Source of the DNA: Neotabrizicola shimadae
GTDB taxonomy: Bacteria; Pseudomonadota; Alphaproteobacteria; Rhodobacterales; Rhodobacteraceae
Length of the DNA: 64,000 bases
Reading direction: 5' to 3'
Assembly (NCBI RefSeq): GCF_019623905.1
Contig: NZ_CP069370.1
Coordinates: 2,666,001-2,730,000, forward strand
Shown piece by piece: positions 18,154 through 26,734 of this stretch. How positions within the stretch are numbered: the stretch's first letter is position 1; every line of letters starts with the position of its first letter. The notes below the pieces were generated by a model. That model saw only the letters and a list, made by a program, of their open reading frames with translations. It ran no database searches and had not been told where the DNA came from. The position numbers and the translations under genes were made by a program.

Positions 18154-20295
18154 ATGGCCGAACGCTCCTTCAAGGCGGAAGTCGAACACCTGCGCAAGGG
18201 CGACGGCGACACCTTCACCGGCGAGGGCATCCTCGCCCTCACCAAGGCGCTTCTGGAAAACGGCGTGGGCTATGTCGGCGGCTACCAGGGCGCGCCGATC
18301 AGCCACCTGATGGATGTCCTCGCCGATGCCGAAGACCTGATGTCCGAGCTTGGCATCCGCTTCGAGGCCAATGCCAACGAAGCCGCCGCCGCCGCCATGC
18401 TGGCGGCCTCCGTGCACTACCCGATCCGCGGCGCCGTCACCTTCAAGGGCTCGGTCGGCGTCAACGTCGCCTCCGACGCTTTGGCCAACCTCGCCTCTTC
18501 CGGCGTCACCGGCGGCGCGCTGGTCATCGTGGGCGAGGATTACGGCGAGGGTTCCTCCATCATGCAGGAACGCAGCCACGCCTTCGCGATGAAATCGCAG
18601 TTCTGGCTCCTCGACCCGCGCCCCAACCTGCCCGCCATCGTCAAGGCCGTGGGCGACGGGTTCGAACTGTCAGAGGCCACCAATACCCCCGTGATGCTCA
18701 TGGTGCGCATCCGGTCCTGCCATGTCACCGGCAGCTTCCCCACGCGCACCAACCGCCGCCCCGCGCTCACCGTCCGCGACGCCCTCTCCAACCCAAGGTC
18801 CGACTTTGCCCGCGTCGTGCTGCCGCCGATGTCCTACCTGCACGAACAGGACAAGGTGAAGCACCGCTGGCCCGCCGCCGAACGCTTCATCCGCGACCGC
18901 GGCTTGAACGAACGCTTCGGGCCGGACAAGGCCCCGATCGGCATCGTCGTTCAGGGCGGCATGTACAACGGCGTCATCCGCGCCCTGCAACGCCTGGGCC
19001 TCGCCGACCTTTACGGCGAAACCCAGGTGCCGCTCTACGTCCTCAACGTCACCTACCCCCTCGTCTCCTCCGAGTTCCTGGAATTCTGCGAAGGCAAGGA
19101 TCAGGTGATGGTGGTCGAGGAAGGCCAGCCCGAATTCATCGAACAGCAGCTTACGACCTTCCTCTACCGCGCCGGATCGACGGTAAAGCTGCGCGGCAAG
19201 GACATCCTGCCGATGGCCGGCGAATACACCGGCCAGGTCATGCTCGACAGCATCGCCGCCTTTCTGCGCCAGGCCGCGCCCGACATGCTGCCCGCCACCG
19301 TCCGCGCCCCGAATGACGACAAGCCCAAGGCGCCAGACCTCACCAAGGTCGTTCCCATCCGTCCGCCGGGCTTCTGCACCGGCTGCCCGGAACGCCCGAT
19401 CTTCGCCGCGCTGAAACTCGTGCAAAAGGACTTGGGCAAGCACCAGATCACCGGCGACATCGGCTGCCACCTCTTCGGCTCGCTTCCCCCGTTCGAGGTC
19501 GGCGGCGCCACCATGGGCTATGGCCTCGGCCCAGCCGCCAATGCCGCCTTCGATGGCGGCGGCGAACGCCGGCCCATCAGCATCATCGGCGACGGCGGCT
19601 TCTGGCACAACGGACTGTCCTCCTCGATCACCAACATGGTGTTCAACAAATCCGATGGCCTCGTCGTCGTGGTGGACAACTATTATTCCGCCGCGACCGG
19701 CGGGCAGGACGTCATGTCCAGCCGTGCCACCAACGCAAGCAAGGACACCCAGCACCCGATCTCGCAGGCGGTCAAAGGCGTCGGCGTCAAATGGGTGCGC
19801 CAGATCGACCGCACCTATGACGTGCCCAAACTGCGCGACACCCTGCACGAGGCGCTGACCACCAAAGAACCGGGGCCGAAGATCATCGTCGCCTCCAGCG
19901 AATGCATGTTGAACCGCCAGCGCCGCGAAAAGCCCTTGCGCGCCCAGGCCATCAAGGCCGGCCGCCGTGTCGAGGCCCCGCGCTTCGGCGTGGACGAGGC
20001 CGTCTGCACCGGCGATCACGCCTGCATGCGCCTGTCGGGCTGCCCCTCGCTTGGCCTGAAACACACGGGCGATCCCCTCCGCGACGATCCGGTGGCGCAT
20101 ATCGACCAGACCTGCGTCGGCTGCGGCAACTGCGGCGAGGTCGCCGATGCCGCGGTGCTCTGCCCCTCCTTCTACCGCGCCGATGTCGTCCACAATCCCG
20201 GCAAGTTCGAAATCTGGTGGGCCGGCGTCACCGCCCGCTTCACCGGCTGGCTTGCCCGCCGCCGCGCCGCCAAGCGGCTGGAGTTCGCCGCATGA
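18154..20295 (+). CDS. iorA: Indolepyruvate ferredoxin oxidoreductase-type alpha subunit (TPP and Fe-S)
   Basis: Catalytic subunit of an aryl-2-oxoacid:ferredoxin oxidoreductase, 713 residues. It oxidatively decarboxylates a 2-oxoacid with CoA to give an acyl-CoA, CO2 and reduced ferredoxin. Pyrimidine-binding domain at the N-terminus (GGYQGAPISHLMD); TPP motif GDGGFWHNG followed by VVVDNYY; an IorA-type GDIGCHLFG; C-terminal ferredoxin-like cysteines (CTGDHACMRLSGC and CVGCGNC). Downstream iorB overlaps by 4 nt. Classical substrate is indolepyruvate, but the cluster offers another 2-oxoacid, 2-aminophenylglyoxylate (isatinate), which would yield 2-aminobenzoyl-CoA. That substrate is an inference. 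Confidence 0.9.
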   Translation: MAERSFKAEVEHLRKGDGDTFTGEGILALTKALLENGVGYVGGYQGAPISHLMDVLADAEDLMSELGIRFEANANEAAAAAMLAASVHYPIRGAVTFKGSVGVNVASDALANLASSGVTGGALVIVGEDYGEGSSIMQERSHAFAMKSQFWLLDPRPNLPAIVKAVGDGFELSEATNTPVMLMVRIRSCHVTGSFPTRTNRRPALTVRDALSNPRSDFARVVLPPMSYLHEQDKVKHRWPAAERFIRDRGLNERFGPDKAPIGIVVQGGMYNGVIRALQRLGLADLYGETQVPLYVLNVTYPLVSSEFLEFCEGKDQVMVVEEGQPEFIEQQLTTFLYRAGSTVKLRGKDILPMAGEYTGQVMLDSIAAFLRQAAPDMLPATVRAPNDDKPKAPDLTKVVPIRPPGFCTGCPERPIFAALKLVQKDLGKHQITGDIGCHLFGSLPPFEVGGATMGYGLGPAANAAFDGGGERRPISIIGDGGFWHNGLSSSITNMVFNKSDGLVVVVDNYYSAATGGQDVMSSRATNASKDTQHPISQAVKGVGVKWVRQIDRTYDVPKLRDTLHEALTTKEPGPKIIVASSECMLNRQRREKPLRAQAIKAGRRVEAPRFGVDEAVCTGDHACMRLSGCPSLGLKHTGDPLRDDPVAHIDQTCVGCGNCGEVADAAVLCPSFYRADVVHNPGKFEIWWAGVTARFTGWLARRRAAKRLEFAA

Positions 20296-21827
20296 CCAAG
20301 CACGAAGTCCTCGAACCGCGCCCCGGCGACGTCCGCCTGCAAAGCGTCATCAAGCTTGCCATCTATGCCGTGGGCGGCCAGGGCGGTGGCGTCCTGACCG
20401 GCTGGATCGAGGATCTGGCCCGCTCGCAAGGCTGGGCCGCACAGGCGACCAGCGTGGCGGGCGTCAGCCAGCGCACCGGCGCGACGATCTACTATATCGA
20501 AATGGCGCCCGGCGGCGGCCAGCCGGTGTTCTCGCTCATGCCCGCGGCCGGCGACGTGGATGTGATGATCGCCGCCGAATGGATGGAAGCTGGCCGCGCC
20601 ATCATCCGCGGCTTCGTCACCCCCGACCGCACCACCCTCATCGCCTCGACGCACCGCAACCTCGCCGTCAGCGAAAAGATGGTGCCGGGCGACGGCATTG
20701 CCGATGGGCAAGCCGTGCGCGAGGCCGCCGTTCAGATGGCCAAACGCCTGATCTCGGCCGACTTCGAATCCGTCGCCGTGCGCTCCGGTTCGGTGATCTC
20801 GGCCACCCTCTTCGGTGCGCTCGCCGCCTCGGGCACCCTGCCCTTCCCGCGCTCCGCCTACGAAGACGCGATCCGTTCGGGCGGCAAGGGCGCGGAAGCC
20901 TCGCTCCGCGCCTTCGCGGCGGGGTATGAATCGGCGGAAAAGGGCGAAGCGCCCGCCGTCAAGCCCGCCCCGGTGCCACAGGCCAGAGGCGTGAAAGGCC
21001 CCGCAAGGCTCATGGCCGAATGGAACCGCCTCGCCGCCCGCGCCGAAACCCTGCCGGGCGAGGCGGGCGCGATGGCCTTGGCGGGCCTGAAGAAGGTCGT
21101 GGATTTCCAGGACCTCGCCTATGGCGCCGATTACCTCGACCGAGTGGAACGCATCCGCGACCGCGACCGCGCCCCCTTCGACCTCACGCGAGAGGCCGCG
21201 AAGTACATCGCCAACGCGATGACCTATGATGATGTGATCCGGGTCGCCGATCTGAAAACCCGCTCGTCCCGGCTGGACCGCATCCGGGGCGAGATGGGCG
21301 CCAAGGACGGCCAGCTCATGCAGCTGACCGAATTCATGCACCCCCGCGCCGAGGAAGTCGTTGGCCTCTTTCCCGCCGGTTGGGGGGCGAAGGTCGCTGG
21401 CAACCCCGACCGGATGGAAAGGCTTGACCGCTGGATCAACCGCGGCCGCCGCATCCGCACCGATTCCGCCACCGGCTTCACCCTGCTCTGGATCCTCGGT
21501 GGCCTGAAACCCTGGCGCCGCCGCACGCTCCGCCATGCCGAGGAAGTGGCGCATATGGAAGCCTGGCTTGCACGTGCCATGGGTCAGGTGGACCGCGATT
21601 ATGCGCTGGCCGTGGAAATCCTGCGCTGCCGCCGGCTGGTAAAGGGCTATTCCGACACCCACGCCCGCGGCCTGTCCAAGTTCGACCGGGTGATGGAAGC
21701 CATTGCGCTGGTGCAGGGACGCGAAGACGCCGCCGACTGGGCCCGCCGCCTGCGCGAAGCCGCCCTGAAGGACGAGGAAGGCAAGGCCCTGGACGGCGCG
21801 ATCCAGACGATCCACAGCTTCCTGTGA
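20292..21827 (+). CDS. iorB: Indolepyruvate oxidoreductase beta subunit (gamma domain plus C-terminal extension)
   Basis: A 511-residue partner of IorA. Residues about 20-210 are the 2-oxoacid oxidoreductase gamma domain (IYAVGGQGGGVLTGWIED, then TSVAGVSQRTGATIYY), which holds CoA and contacts the TPP domain. Residues about 230-511 form an extra helical domain of the DUF6537 type found in long IorB proteins; it is absent from the archaeal 200-residue IorB. The ATG overlaps the iorA stop, so synthesis is coupled. Last gene of the operon; it converges on the flavin reductase gene with repeat copy 1 in between. Confidence 0.88.
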   Translation: MTKHEVLEPRPGDVRLQSVIKLAIYAVGGQGGGVLTGWIEDLARSQGWAAQATSVAGVSQRTGATIYYIEMAPGGGQPVFSLMPAAGDVDVMIAAEWMEAGRAIIRGFVTPDRTTLIASTHRNLAVSEKMVPGDGIADGQAVREAAVQMAKRLISADFESVAVRSGSVISATLFGALAASGTLPFPRSAYEDAIRSGGKGAEASLRAFAAGYESAEKGEAPAVKPAPVPQARGVKGPARLMAEWNRLAARAETLPGEAGAMALAGLKKVVDFQDLAYGADYLDRVERIRDRDRAPFDLTREAAKYIANAMTYDDVIRVADLKTRSSRLDRIRGEMGAKDGQLMQLTEFMHPRAEEVVGLFPAGWGAKVAGNPDRMERLDRWINRGRRIRTDSATGFTLLWILGGLKPWRRRTLRHAEEVAHMEAWLARAMGQVDRDYALAVEILRCRRLVKGYSDTHARGLSKFDRVMEAIALVQGREDAADWARRLREAALKDEEGKALDGAIQTIHSFL

Positions 21828-21850
21828 ACCGGCTCAGGCGCGGACAAACC

Positions 21851-21927
21851 TTAAGTCCAAGTTAATCCGCGCCCGTAACCATCTGATATCATTGAATCGA
21901 AGAAGGCGTCCGAGCTCGGACGCCTTC
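21851..21927 (-). repeat. Palindrome-N39-TTAA-N7-TTAA element, copy 1
   Basis: On the minus strand: the 20-bp palindrome GGCGTCCGAGCTCGGACGCC (21905-21924; here extended to 26 bp perfect, 21902-21927), exactly 39 nt, then TTAACTTGGACTTAA (21851-21865). It starts 8 nt after the flavin reductase stop, in that gene's direction, inside the convergent gap with iorB. The hairpin would serve as a 3' end, but there is no proper T-run. Confidence 0.8.
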
Positions 21928-21932
21928 AAGGG

Positions 21933-22427
21933 TCACAGCGGCTGCAGCCGGTGGAACCGGGATCGCTCATAGATCAAGGCCGGCGCCTCCCCCACCGCCA
22001 GCTCGGTGATCTGCCCGATAAAAACGGTGTGGGACCCCGCGTCCGTCATCTCGGCCACCTCGCAGGAAAAGGTGGTCACCGCATCCTCCAGCACCGGCAG
22101 GCCCCGGCTGTCCTCGGTCCAGCGTCCCAGGGCGAACTTCTCCGCCCCCGTGACACCCCCCGCCCCGGCAAAACGCAGGGCAATCTCCTGCGCATCGCCG
22201 GCCAGAAGGCTCACGTTGAACCGCCCCGTCTCGCGCACCATGGCGCAGGTGCCGGTCTGCCGGTTGAGGCAAACCAGGATCGAGGGCGGCTCGGCCGTGA
22301 CCGAACAGACCGCGGTGGCCGTGATGCCCCGCCGGTCCTCCCCGGCGGCGGCGGTGACGATCGTCACCGCCCCCGGAAACCGCGCCATCGCGGCGCGAAA
22401 GCTCTGCGCATCGACGGGCATCCCCAT
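21933..22427 (-). CDS. Flavin reductase, IifD/StyB-like
   Basis: NAD(P)H:flavin oxidoreductase of 164 residues, HpaC/StyB-type split-barrel family. Motifs: FRAAMARFPGAVTIVTA at the start, GITATAVCSVTAEPPSILVCLN for flavin binding, and the SHTVFIGQI histidine region near the end. It would supply reduced FAD to the monooxygenase encoded directly upstream, whose stop is 1 nt before this ATG. A second ATG six bases in (22421) is a possible alternative start. Confidence 0.85.
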   Translation of the reverse strand: MGMPVDAQSFRAAMARFPGAVTIVTAAAGEDRRGITATAVCSVTAEPPSILVCLNRQTGTCAMVRETGRFNVSLLAGDAQEIALRFAGAGGVTGAEKFALGRWTEDSRGLPVLEDAVTTFSCEVAEMTDAGSHTVFIGQITELAVGEAPALIYERSRFHRLQPL

Positions 22428-22428
22428 C

Positions 22429-23661
22429 TCAGGCCGCCCGGAGTTCAGTCAGATAGGCATTGGCCGCGCCCGGGTCGGCGAACCACGGGAAGAAATCGCG
22501 CGGATCGTCGAACCCGTTGGCCATCCGGTGCGCCAGCTTCGGGACGGCGCAGGCGGTCCCCATGATCTCCAGGATGAAGGGCGGCGGCGGCAGCAGCAGC
22601 ATGTTGGTCCAGCGCACCACCCACTGGGCATAGTCCCAGTAGGCGTCGAACGTCCCCTGCATCCATTGCGCATCGAAGGGCCGGTCGCCGTGATCCAGGA
22701 TCCGCTTCAGGTAGATCGCCGCCGCCTTCGCGGCGTTGTTCGACCCCTGGCCGGTGATCGGGTCGTTCAGGCAGACCGCATCGGCCAGACCCAGAACCTT
22801 GCGGCCCGAAGGCAGCGTGGCGACCGGATGGCGGATGGTCGGCGCGAAGCGGCCCGCAAGGATGCCGTTGGCATCGGTCAGCTGGCAGTCCTTCGACCGC
22901 TCGTATTCCCAGGGCAGGAAGGTCTTGAGGATGTTCAGCGAGGTCTCGAGATGCTGGTCAGCCGACGTCACCTCGCCCCAGCAATCCATCGGGCCGCCGG
23001 GAAGCCCCTCGAACACCATGATCTCGCAGGGGCCGGTGGTGGTCAGCGCCGGGAAGACGAAGTACTCGCCCACTCCGGGGATCAGGTTGAACTCCACCGC
23101 CGAATGGGGTTCGCGCGGGGTCATGCCGGTCACATAGGTCAGCGCCAGCGCACGCATAGGCTTGTCATAGGCGGATTTCTCGGCGTCGCGGGCAAACATC
23201 TTGCCCACCTCGCCCTTGCCCGAGGCGACGATGACCAGATCATCCTCGGCGGCATAGGCGTCGATCTCGGCGATACCGGCATCGGCGATCACCAGATCGC
23301 CACCCAGCCTGGAGAACTCGGCCATCCAGCGCGGCACCTTGACCCGCTGGTCCACCGAAAAGGCGTCGCGGTCCAGCTTGCCGGTCCAGTCGATGAGCTT
23401 CGTGCCCGAGCCGTCGGGGTTCGGCACGATGAAGTTGATGCCCTGCACCGGCGGGCAGGTATCGGACCAGAAGTCGATGCCAAGCGCGCGCTCATGTGCG
23501 ACCGCGTTCGAGAACATGCACTGGCTGGACAGGACGCGGCCGCCGGCCACCTCTTCCGCCGTGCGGTTCTGCACCACGCGAACCTGGTGGCCGGCCTTCA
23601 GAAGCCCGATGCCCAGTTGCAGGCCGGACTGGCCGCCGCCGATGATGGTGATGGTCCTCAT
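22429..23661 (-). CDS. Two-component FAD monooxygenase, StyA/IifC (indole/styrene oxygenase)-like
   Basis: Flavoprotein monooxygenase of 410 residues that takes reduced FAD from a partner reductase. N-terminal FAD motif IIGGGQSGLQLGIGLL; mid-protein VIVASGKGEVGKMFARD parallels the StyA VVCTGKYALGKVF segment; the C-terminal LADAVCLNDPITGQGSN loop and the RWTNMLL stretch are StyA hallmarks. SD GGGAGA precedes the ATG. StyA epoxidises styrene and indole, and IifC-type homologues dihydroxylate indole. The SDR and AraC neighbours match the iif arrangement, so indole is the favoured substrate. Confidence 0.85.
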   Translation of the reverse strand: MRTITIIGGGQSGLQLGIGLLKAGHQVRVVQNRTAEEVAGGRVLSSQCMFSNAVAHERALGIDFWSDTCPPVQGINFIVPNPDGSGTKLIDWTGKLDRDAFSVDQRVKVPRWMAEFSRLGGDLVIADAGIAEIDAYAAEDDLVIVASGKGEVGKMFARDAEKSAYDKPMRALALTYVTGMTPREPHSAVEFNLIPGVGEYFVFPALTTTGPCEIMVFEGLPGGPMDCWGEVTSADQHLETSLNILKTFLPWEYERSKDCQLTDANGILAGRFAPTIRHPVATLPSGRKVLGLADAVCLNDPITGQGSNNAAKAAAIYLKRILDHGDRPFDAQWMQGTFDAYWDYAQWVVRWTNMLLLPPPPFILEIMGTACAVPKLAHRMANGFDDPRDFFPWFADPGAANAYLTELRAA

Positions 23662-23686
23662 GCTGTTGTCTCCCTGTATCCTGTTG

Positions 23687-24457
23687 TCATTCCATCAGTT
23701 TCGGGATCGCCGGAACCGCCTGTTCCGGCCCCATCGCGCTGTAGCCGCCATCCACGCGGATATCGGTGCCGGTGATGAAGCTGGCCTCGTCCGAGCACAG
23801 GAACAGCACCGCTGCCGCCACTTCCTCGGGGCTGCCGGTGCGGCCCAGAAGGTGGAAGGGCGCGGCCACGGCATCGGTCTTGGCGCGGTTGCCGCCGGTC
23901 AATTGGTCCATGATGTTGGACCAGGTCCAGCCCGGCGAGACGGCGTTCACGCGGATGCCATCGGGCGCCAGGTCCATCGCCTGGTTGCGCGTCAACTGCA
24001 GGATCGCCGCCTTTGAGACCGGATAAAGCCAGCGCCCGGTCTGCGCCACGCGGCTGGAGATCGAGCCGAAGTTGACGATCGCGCCGCGGTTCCTGGCCAG
24101 TTCCTCGCGCGCGGCCTGCATCAGCACGACCGAGCCCACGATGTTCACATCCAGCGCATCCAGCCATTCGGCCCGCGTCGAGGCAGCGCCGTTGTCCAGG
24201 TAGGTGCAGGCGACGTTCACCAGAAAGTCGATGCGCCCGAACTTGTCCTTCGTCGCCGCGACCAATGCCGCGATCTGGGCATCGTCGCGCAGGTCGCAAG
24301 AGATGAAGGCCGCGCCTTCGGGAAGGGGCGCCTTGGGGTCGGCGATATCTGCCACCATGACCTTGACCCCGGCTTCGACAAAGCCCGACACGATGGCCTG
24401 ACCGATCTTCGTCACGCCGCCGGGAACGATGGCCACCTTGCCCGCCAATCCGCGCAT
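23687..24457 (-). CDS. Short-chain dehydrogenase, IifA-like
   Basis: Classical SDR of 256 residues. Cofactor loop GGVTKIGQAI, NVA motif, catalytic serine in NFGSISSRV and YPVSK, C-terminal GTDIRVDGGYS. I chose the ATG at 24457, which follows AGGGAGAG; a further ATG at 24490 lacks this site. In the Acinetobacter iif system the equivalent enzyme oxidises 2,3-dihydroxyindoline to 3-hydroxyindolin-2-one. Adjacency to the StyA-like oxygenase supports the same role here. Confidence 0.8.
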   Translation of the reverse strand: MRGLAGKVAIVPGGVTKIGQAIVSGFVEAGVKVMVADIADPKAPLPEGAAFISCDLRDDAQIAALVAATKDKFGRIDFLVNVACTYLDNGAASTRAEWLDALDVNIVGSVVLMQAAREELARNRGAIVNFGSISSRVAQTGRWLYPVSKAAILQLTRNQAMDLAPDGIRVNAVSPGWTWSNIMDQLTGGNRAKTDAVAAPFHLLGRTGSPEEVAAAVLFLCSDEASFITGTDIRVDGGYSAMGPEQAVPAIPKLME

Positions 24458-24491
24458 CACGCTCTCCCTGTTTCTTTGAATTTGAAACATC

Positions 24492-24509
24492 CTTCCCCGC
24501 GGGGAAGGT
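24492..24509. promoter_or_regulatory. 18-bp perfect palindrome in the SDR/AraC divergent promoter
   Basis: CCTTCCCCGCGGGGAAGG is a perfect palindrome, 35 nt upstream of the SDR start and 114 nt upstream of the AraC start. Just beside it, GTTTC-N9-GAAAC forms a weaker dyad. AraC/XylS proteins usually bind direct repeats, so the palindrome may be for another factor or be a transcript hairpin. Confidence 0.4.
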
Positions 24510-24622
24510 TCCCGCTATCCGGCGACCGCGCCGACTATCCGGAAAACGAAAAAATCGTGACTCAGGCCGATGGGATTCGGCCCTGTCGTGATAGTGTCAT
24601 CGGGTCACGAGAGGATCGTCCG

Positions 24623-25645
24623 ATGGCCCCTCGCCCTGCGCAGGTTCCGCTTGCCGCCCATGCCCTGTTCCGTTCCAACGACCTGGACGAGGCGCGCGAG
24701 CGCGTCGCGCAGGTGTTCTGCCCGCACCGGCTGGAAACCACGGGGTCCCGCACCCTGTTCAACGCTTGCCACCACCACCTGCGCGGCAACCGGCTTTCGC
24801 TGAACTACATCGAATATGGCGCCCGCACGCTGATTGCGCCGGGGGAACTGGACCAGTTCTACCTTGTGCAGATCCCGCTGGAGGGCGGGGCCGAGATACG
24901 CAACGGCAACGACAGTTACCTGTCCACCCCCGATCAGGCGGCGGTGCTGAACCCGCATCTGCCAACACGCATGGTCTGGGAGGAGGGCACGCGCCAGGTT
25001 CTGGTGCAGATCGACCGCCGCGCCATGCAGGATCATCTTGCGGCGGAACTGGGGGCGCCGTCCGACCGGCCGCTTACGTTCCTTGGTCCGCTGGACCTGA
25101 CCTCAGGGCCGGGGGCGGCGTTGCGGCGGCTGGTGCTGTGGCTGGTGGCCGAGGCCGATGCCGGCGCGCCGCCCATCGGGCCGGGGCTGATGGCAAGGCA
25201 GATCGAAGGCACGGTGCTTTCGGGTCTTCTGGAAAGCGCGCGGCATGACCATGCCGGGCTGGTGGCGCGGGCCAAGTCGGCGCCACGGCCCCGGCACCTG
25301 CGCGCGGCGGAAAGCTATATAGAGGCGCATCTTGACCGTGCGCTGACCATTGAGGAAGTCGCAGCGGCGGCGGGCATCTCGTCGCGCGGGCTACAGCTTG
25401 CGTTCCGCGAGTACCGCGGGACGACCCCGCTTGCCTTCTGGCGCGATGCCCGTCTTGCCCGGGCGCATGACGACCTGCGCAAGGGAGCACAGGGCACCAC
25501 CGTGACGGGAGTGGCGCTGAAGTGGGGCTTTTCCCATTTCGGCCGGTTTTCCGAAGCCTACCGCGAACGGTATGGCCTGACTCCACGCGACACCCTGCGC
25601 GCGGCAGGGGGCGGACGCGAGGATCAGGCAGGCGGCGTAAGGTAG
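24623..25645 (+). CDS. AraC/XylS-family regulator, IifR-like
   Basis: A 340-residue activator with an N-terminal AraC-binding-like effector domain (about 1-200) and a C-terminal double HTH (about 235-335: IEEVAAAAGISSRGLQLAFREY, then VALKWGFSHFGRFSEAYRERYG). Divergent from the SDR-oxygenase-reductase operon, as iifR is in the indole cluster of Acinetobacter. Start fixed by GAGAGG eight bases upstream of the ATG. The 3' end overlaps the convergent dehydrogenase gene by 22 nt. The effector is probably indole or an early product (inference). Confidence 0.85.
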   Translation: MAPRPAQVPLAAHALFRSNDLDEARERVAQVFCPHRLETTGSRTLFNACHHHLRGNRLSLNYIEYGARTLIAPGELDQFYLVQIPLEGGAEIRNGNDSYLSTPDQAAVLNPHLPTRMVWEEGTRQVLVQIDRRAMQDHLAAELGAPSDRPLTFLGPLDLTSGPGAALRRLVLWLVAEADAGAPPIGPGLMARQIEGTVLSGLLESARHDHAGLVARAKSAPRPRHLRAAESYIEAHLDRALTIEEVAAAAGISSRGLQLAFREYRGTTPLAFWRDARLARAHDDLRKGAQGTTVTGVALKWGFSHFGRFSEAYRERYGLTPRDTLRAAGGGREDQAGGVR

Positions 25646-26733
25646 CGGCCTTTCAGGGCCACGGGGGCTTCTGCCTCCAGCGCTGCAAGCCGCCGGTCGA
25701 TGCGACCGGCACCGTGAAGGGCTTCGATTTCGAACGGGCCGCGCGGGAAGTTCAGCCCAAGTTTCAGAGCCGTATCGATGCCTTCACGGGTGGCTCCGCC
25801 TTCGGCCAGCAGCCAACGGGCCTCGTTCACCAGCGTGGATTCTATCCGTTCGACAATGGCTTCGGCATCGGCCGGGGCGAGGACGGGTTCGGACGGATGG
25901 ACGAAGCCCCTGCCGGTCTTGCGGCCCAGATCGCCACTCGCAACCTGCGCCCTCAGCCGGTCGAAGACATGATACCGGGAATGCCCCCCCATGGCGCGAG
26001 ACAGGCCCTCGGTAGCGGCAAGGTTGATGTCGGCGCCGATCAGGTCGATCAACGCGAATGGCCCAAGGCGATAACCCGCGGCGACCATGGCGGCGTCGAT
26101 TTCGGCAGGGCTGCGGCCTTCCTCGACCAGTGCAAGGGCCTCGCCATAGAAGGGCCGGGCACAGCGGTTGACGATGAAGCCGGGCCGGTCGGGGGCGTCG
26201 ATCACCACCTTGCCAGCGGCTTCGGCCAGACGCCGCGCGAAGGCAATCGCCTCGGGAGCAGTGGTGTGGTGAGGGACCAGTTCGACCAGTTTCATGATCG
26301 GGGCCGGGTTGAAAAAGTGCAAGCCCAAGACCCGTTCAGGCCGGTGAGCGCTGGCCGCAATGTCGGATACCGGCAAGGATGAGGTGTTGGTGGCGATCAC
26401 CGCACTTCCCGAAACCGCCCGTTCCAGGACGGCGACCAGTGCGCGTTTGACCGCCAGATCCTCGACCACAGCCTCGATCACAAGGTCCGCGGGTCCCATA
26501 TCCTGCGGCCCCTCGACCACGATCAGTCGCGATAGGATCGCGACCTGTTCGGCCTCGGTCATTGCGCCTTTGGCGATGCCGGGCGCCAGGGCAGCGGTCA
26601 ACCGGTCGCGCGCCGAAGCTCGCGCCTGCGGCAGGGCATCTGTCACCAGAACGGTACAGCCGGACTGCGCGAAGACCTGGGCGATGCCAAGTCCCATGGT
26701 TCCAAGCCCGACGATACCGACGACATCGCCCAT
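25624..26733 (-). CDS. 3-hydroxyacyl-CoA dehydrogenase
   Basis: NAD-dependent L-3-hydroxyacyl-CoA dehydrogenase, 369 residues. Rossmann motif GIVGLGTMGLGIAQVF, then NTSSLPVSDIA and the catalytic histidine segment LGLHFFNPAPIMKLVE, with a duplicated C-terminal helical domain. The ATG at 26733 follows the enoyl-CoA hydratase stop by 1 nt. It would oxidise the hydroxyacyl-CoA formed after ring opening of the 2-aminobenzoyl-CoA product. Confidence 0.9.
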   Translation of the reverse strand: MGDVVGIVGLGTMGLGIAQVFAQSGCTVLVTDALPQARASARDRLTAALAPGIAKGAMTEAEQVAILSRLIVVEGPQDMGPADLVIEAVVEDLAVKRALVAVLERAVSGSAVIATNTSSLPVSDIAASAHRPERVLGLHFFNPAPIMKLVELVPHHTTAPEAIAFARRLAEAAGKVVIDAPDRPGFIVNRCARPFYGEALALVEEGRSPAEIDAAMVAAGYRLGPFALIDLIGADINLAATEGLSRAMGGHSRYHVFDRLRAQVASGDLGRKTGRGFVHPSEPVLAPADAEAIVERIESTLVNEARWLLAEGGATREGIDTALKLGLNFPRGPFEIEALHGAGRIDRRLAALEAEAPVALKGRYLTPPA

Positions 26734-26734
26734 C

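Noticed and set aside
21851-21865. TTAA-N7-TTAA read simply as CtrA sites
   Set aside because: The N7 is identical in all three places and at a fixed distance from a palindrome, all downstream of stop codons. Independent CtrA sites would not do this, although CtrA binding cannot be excluded.
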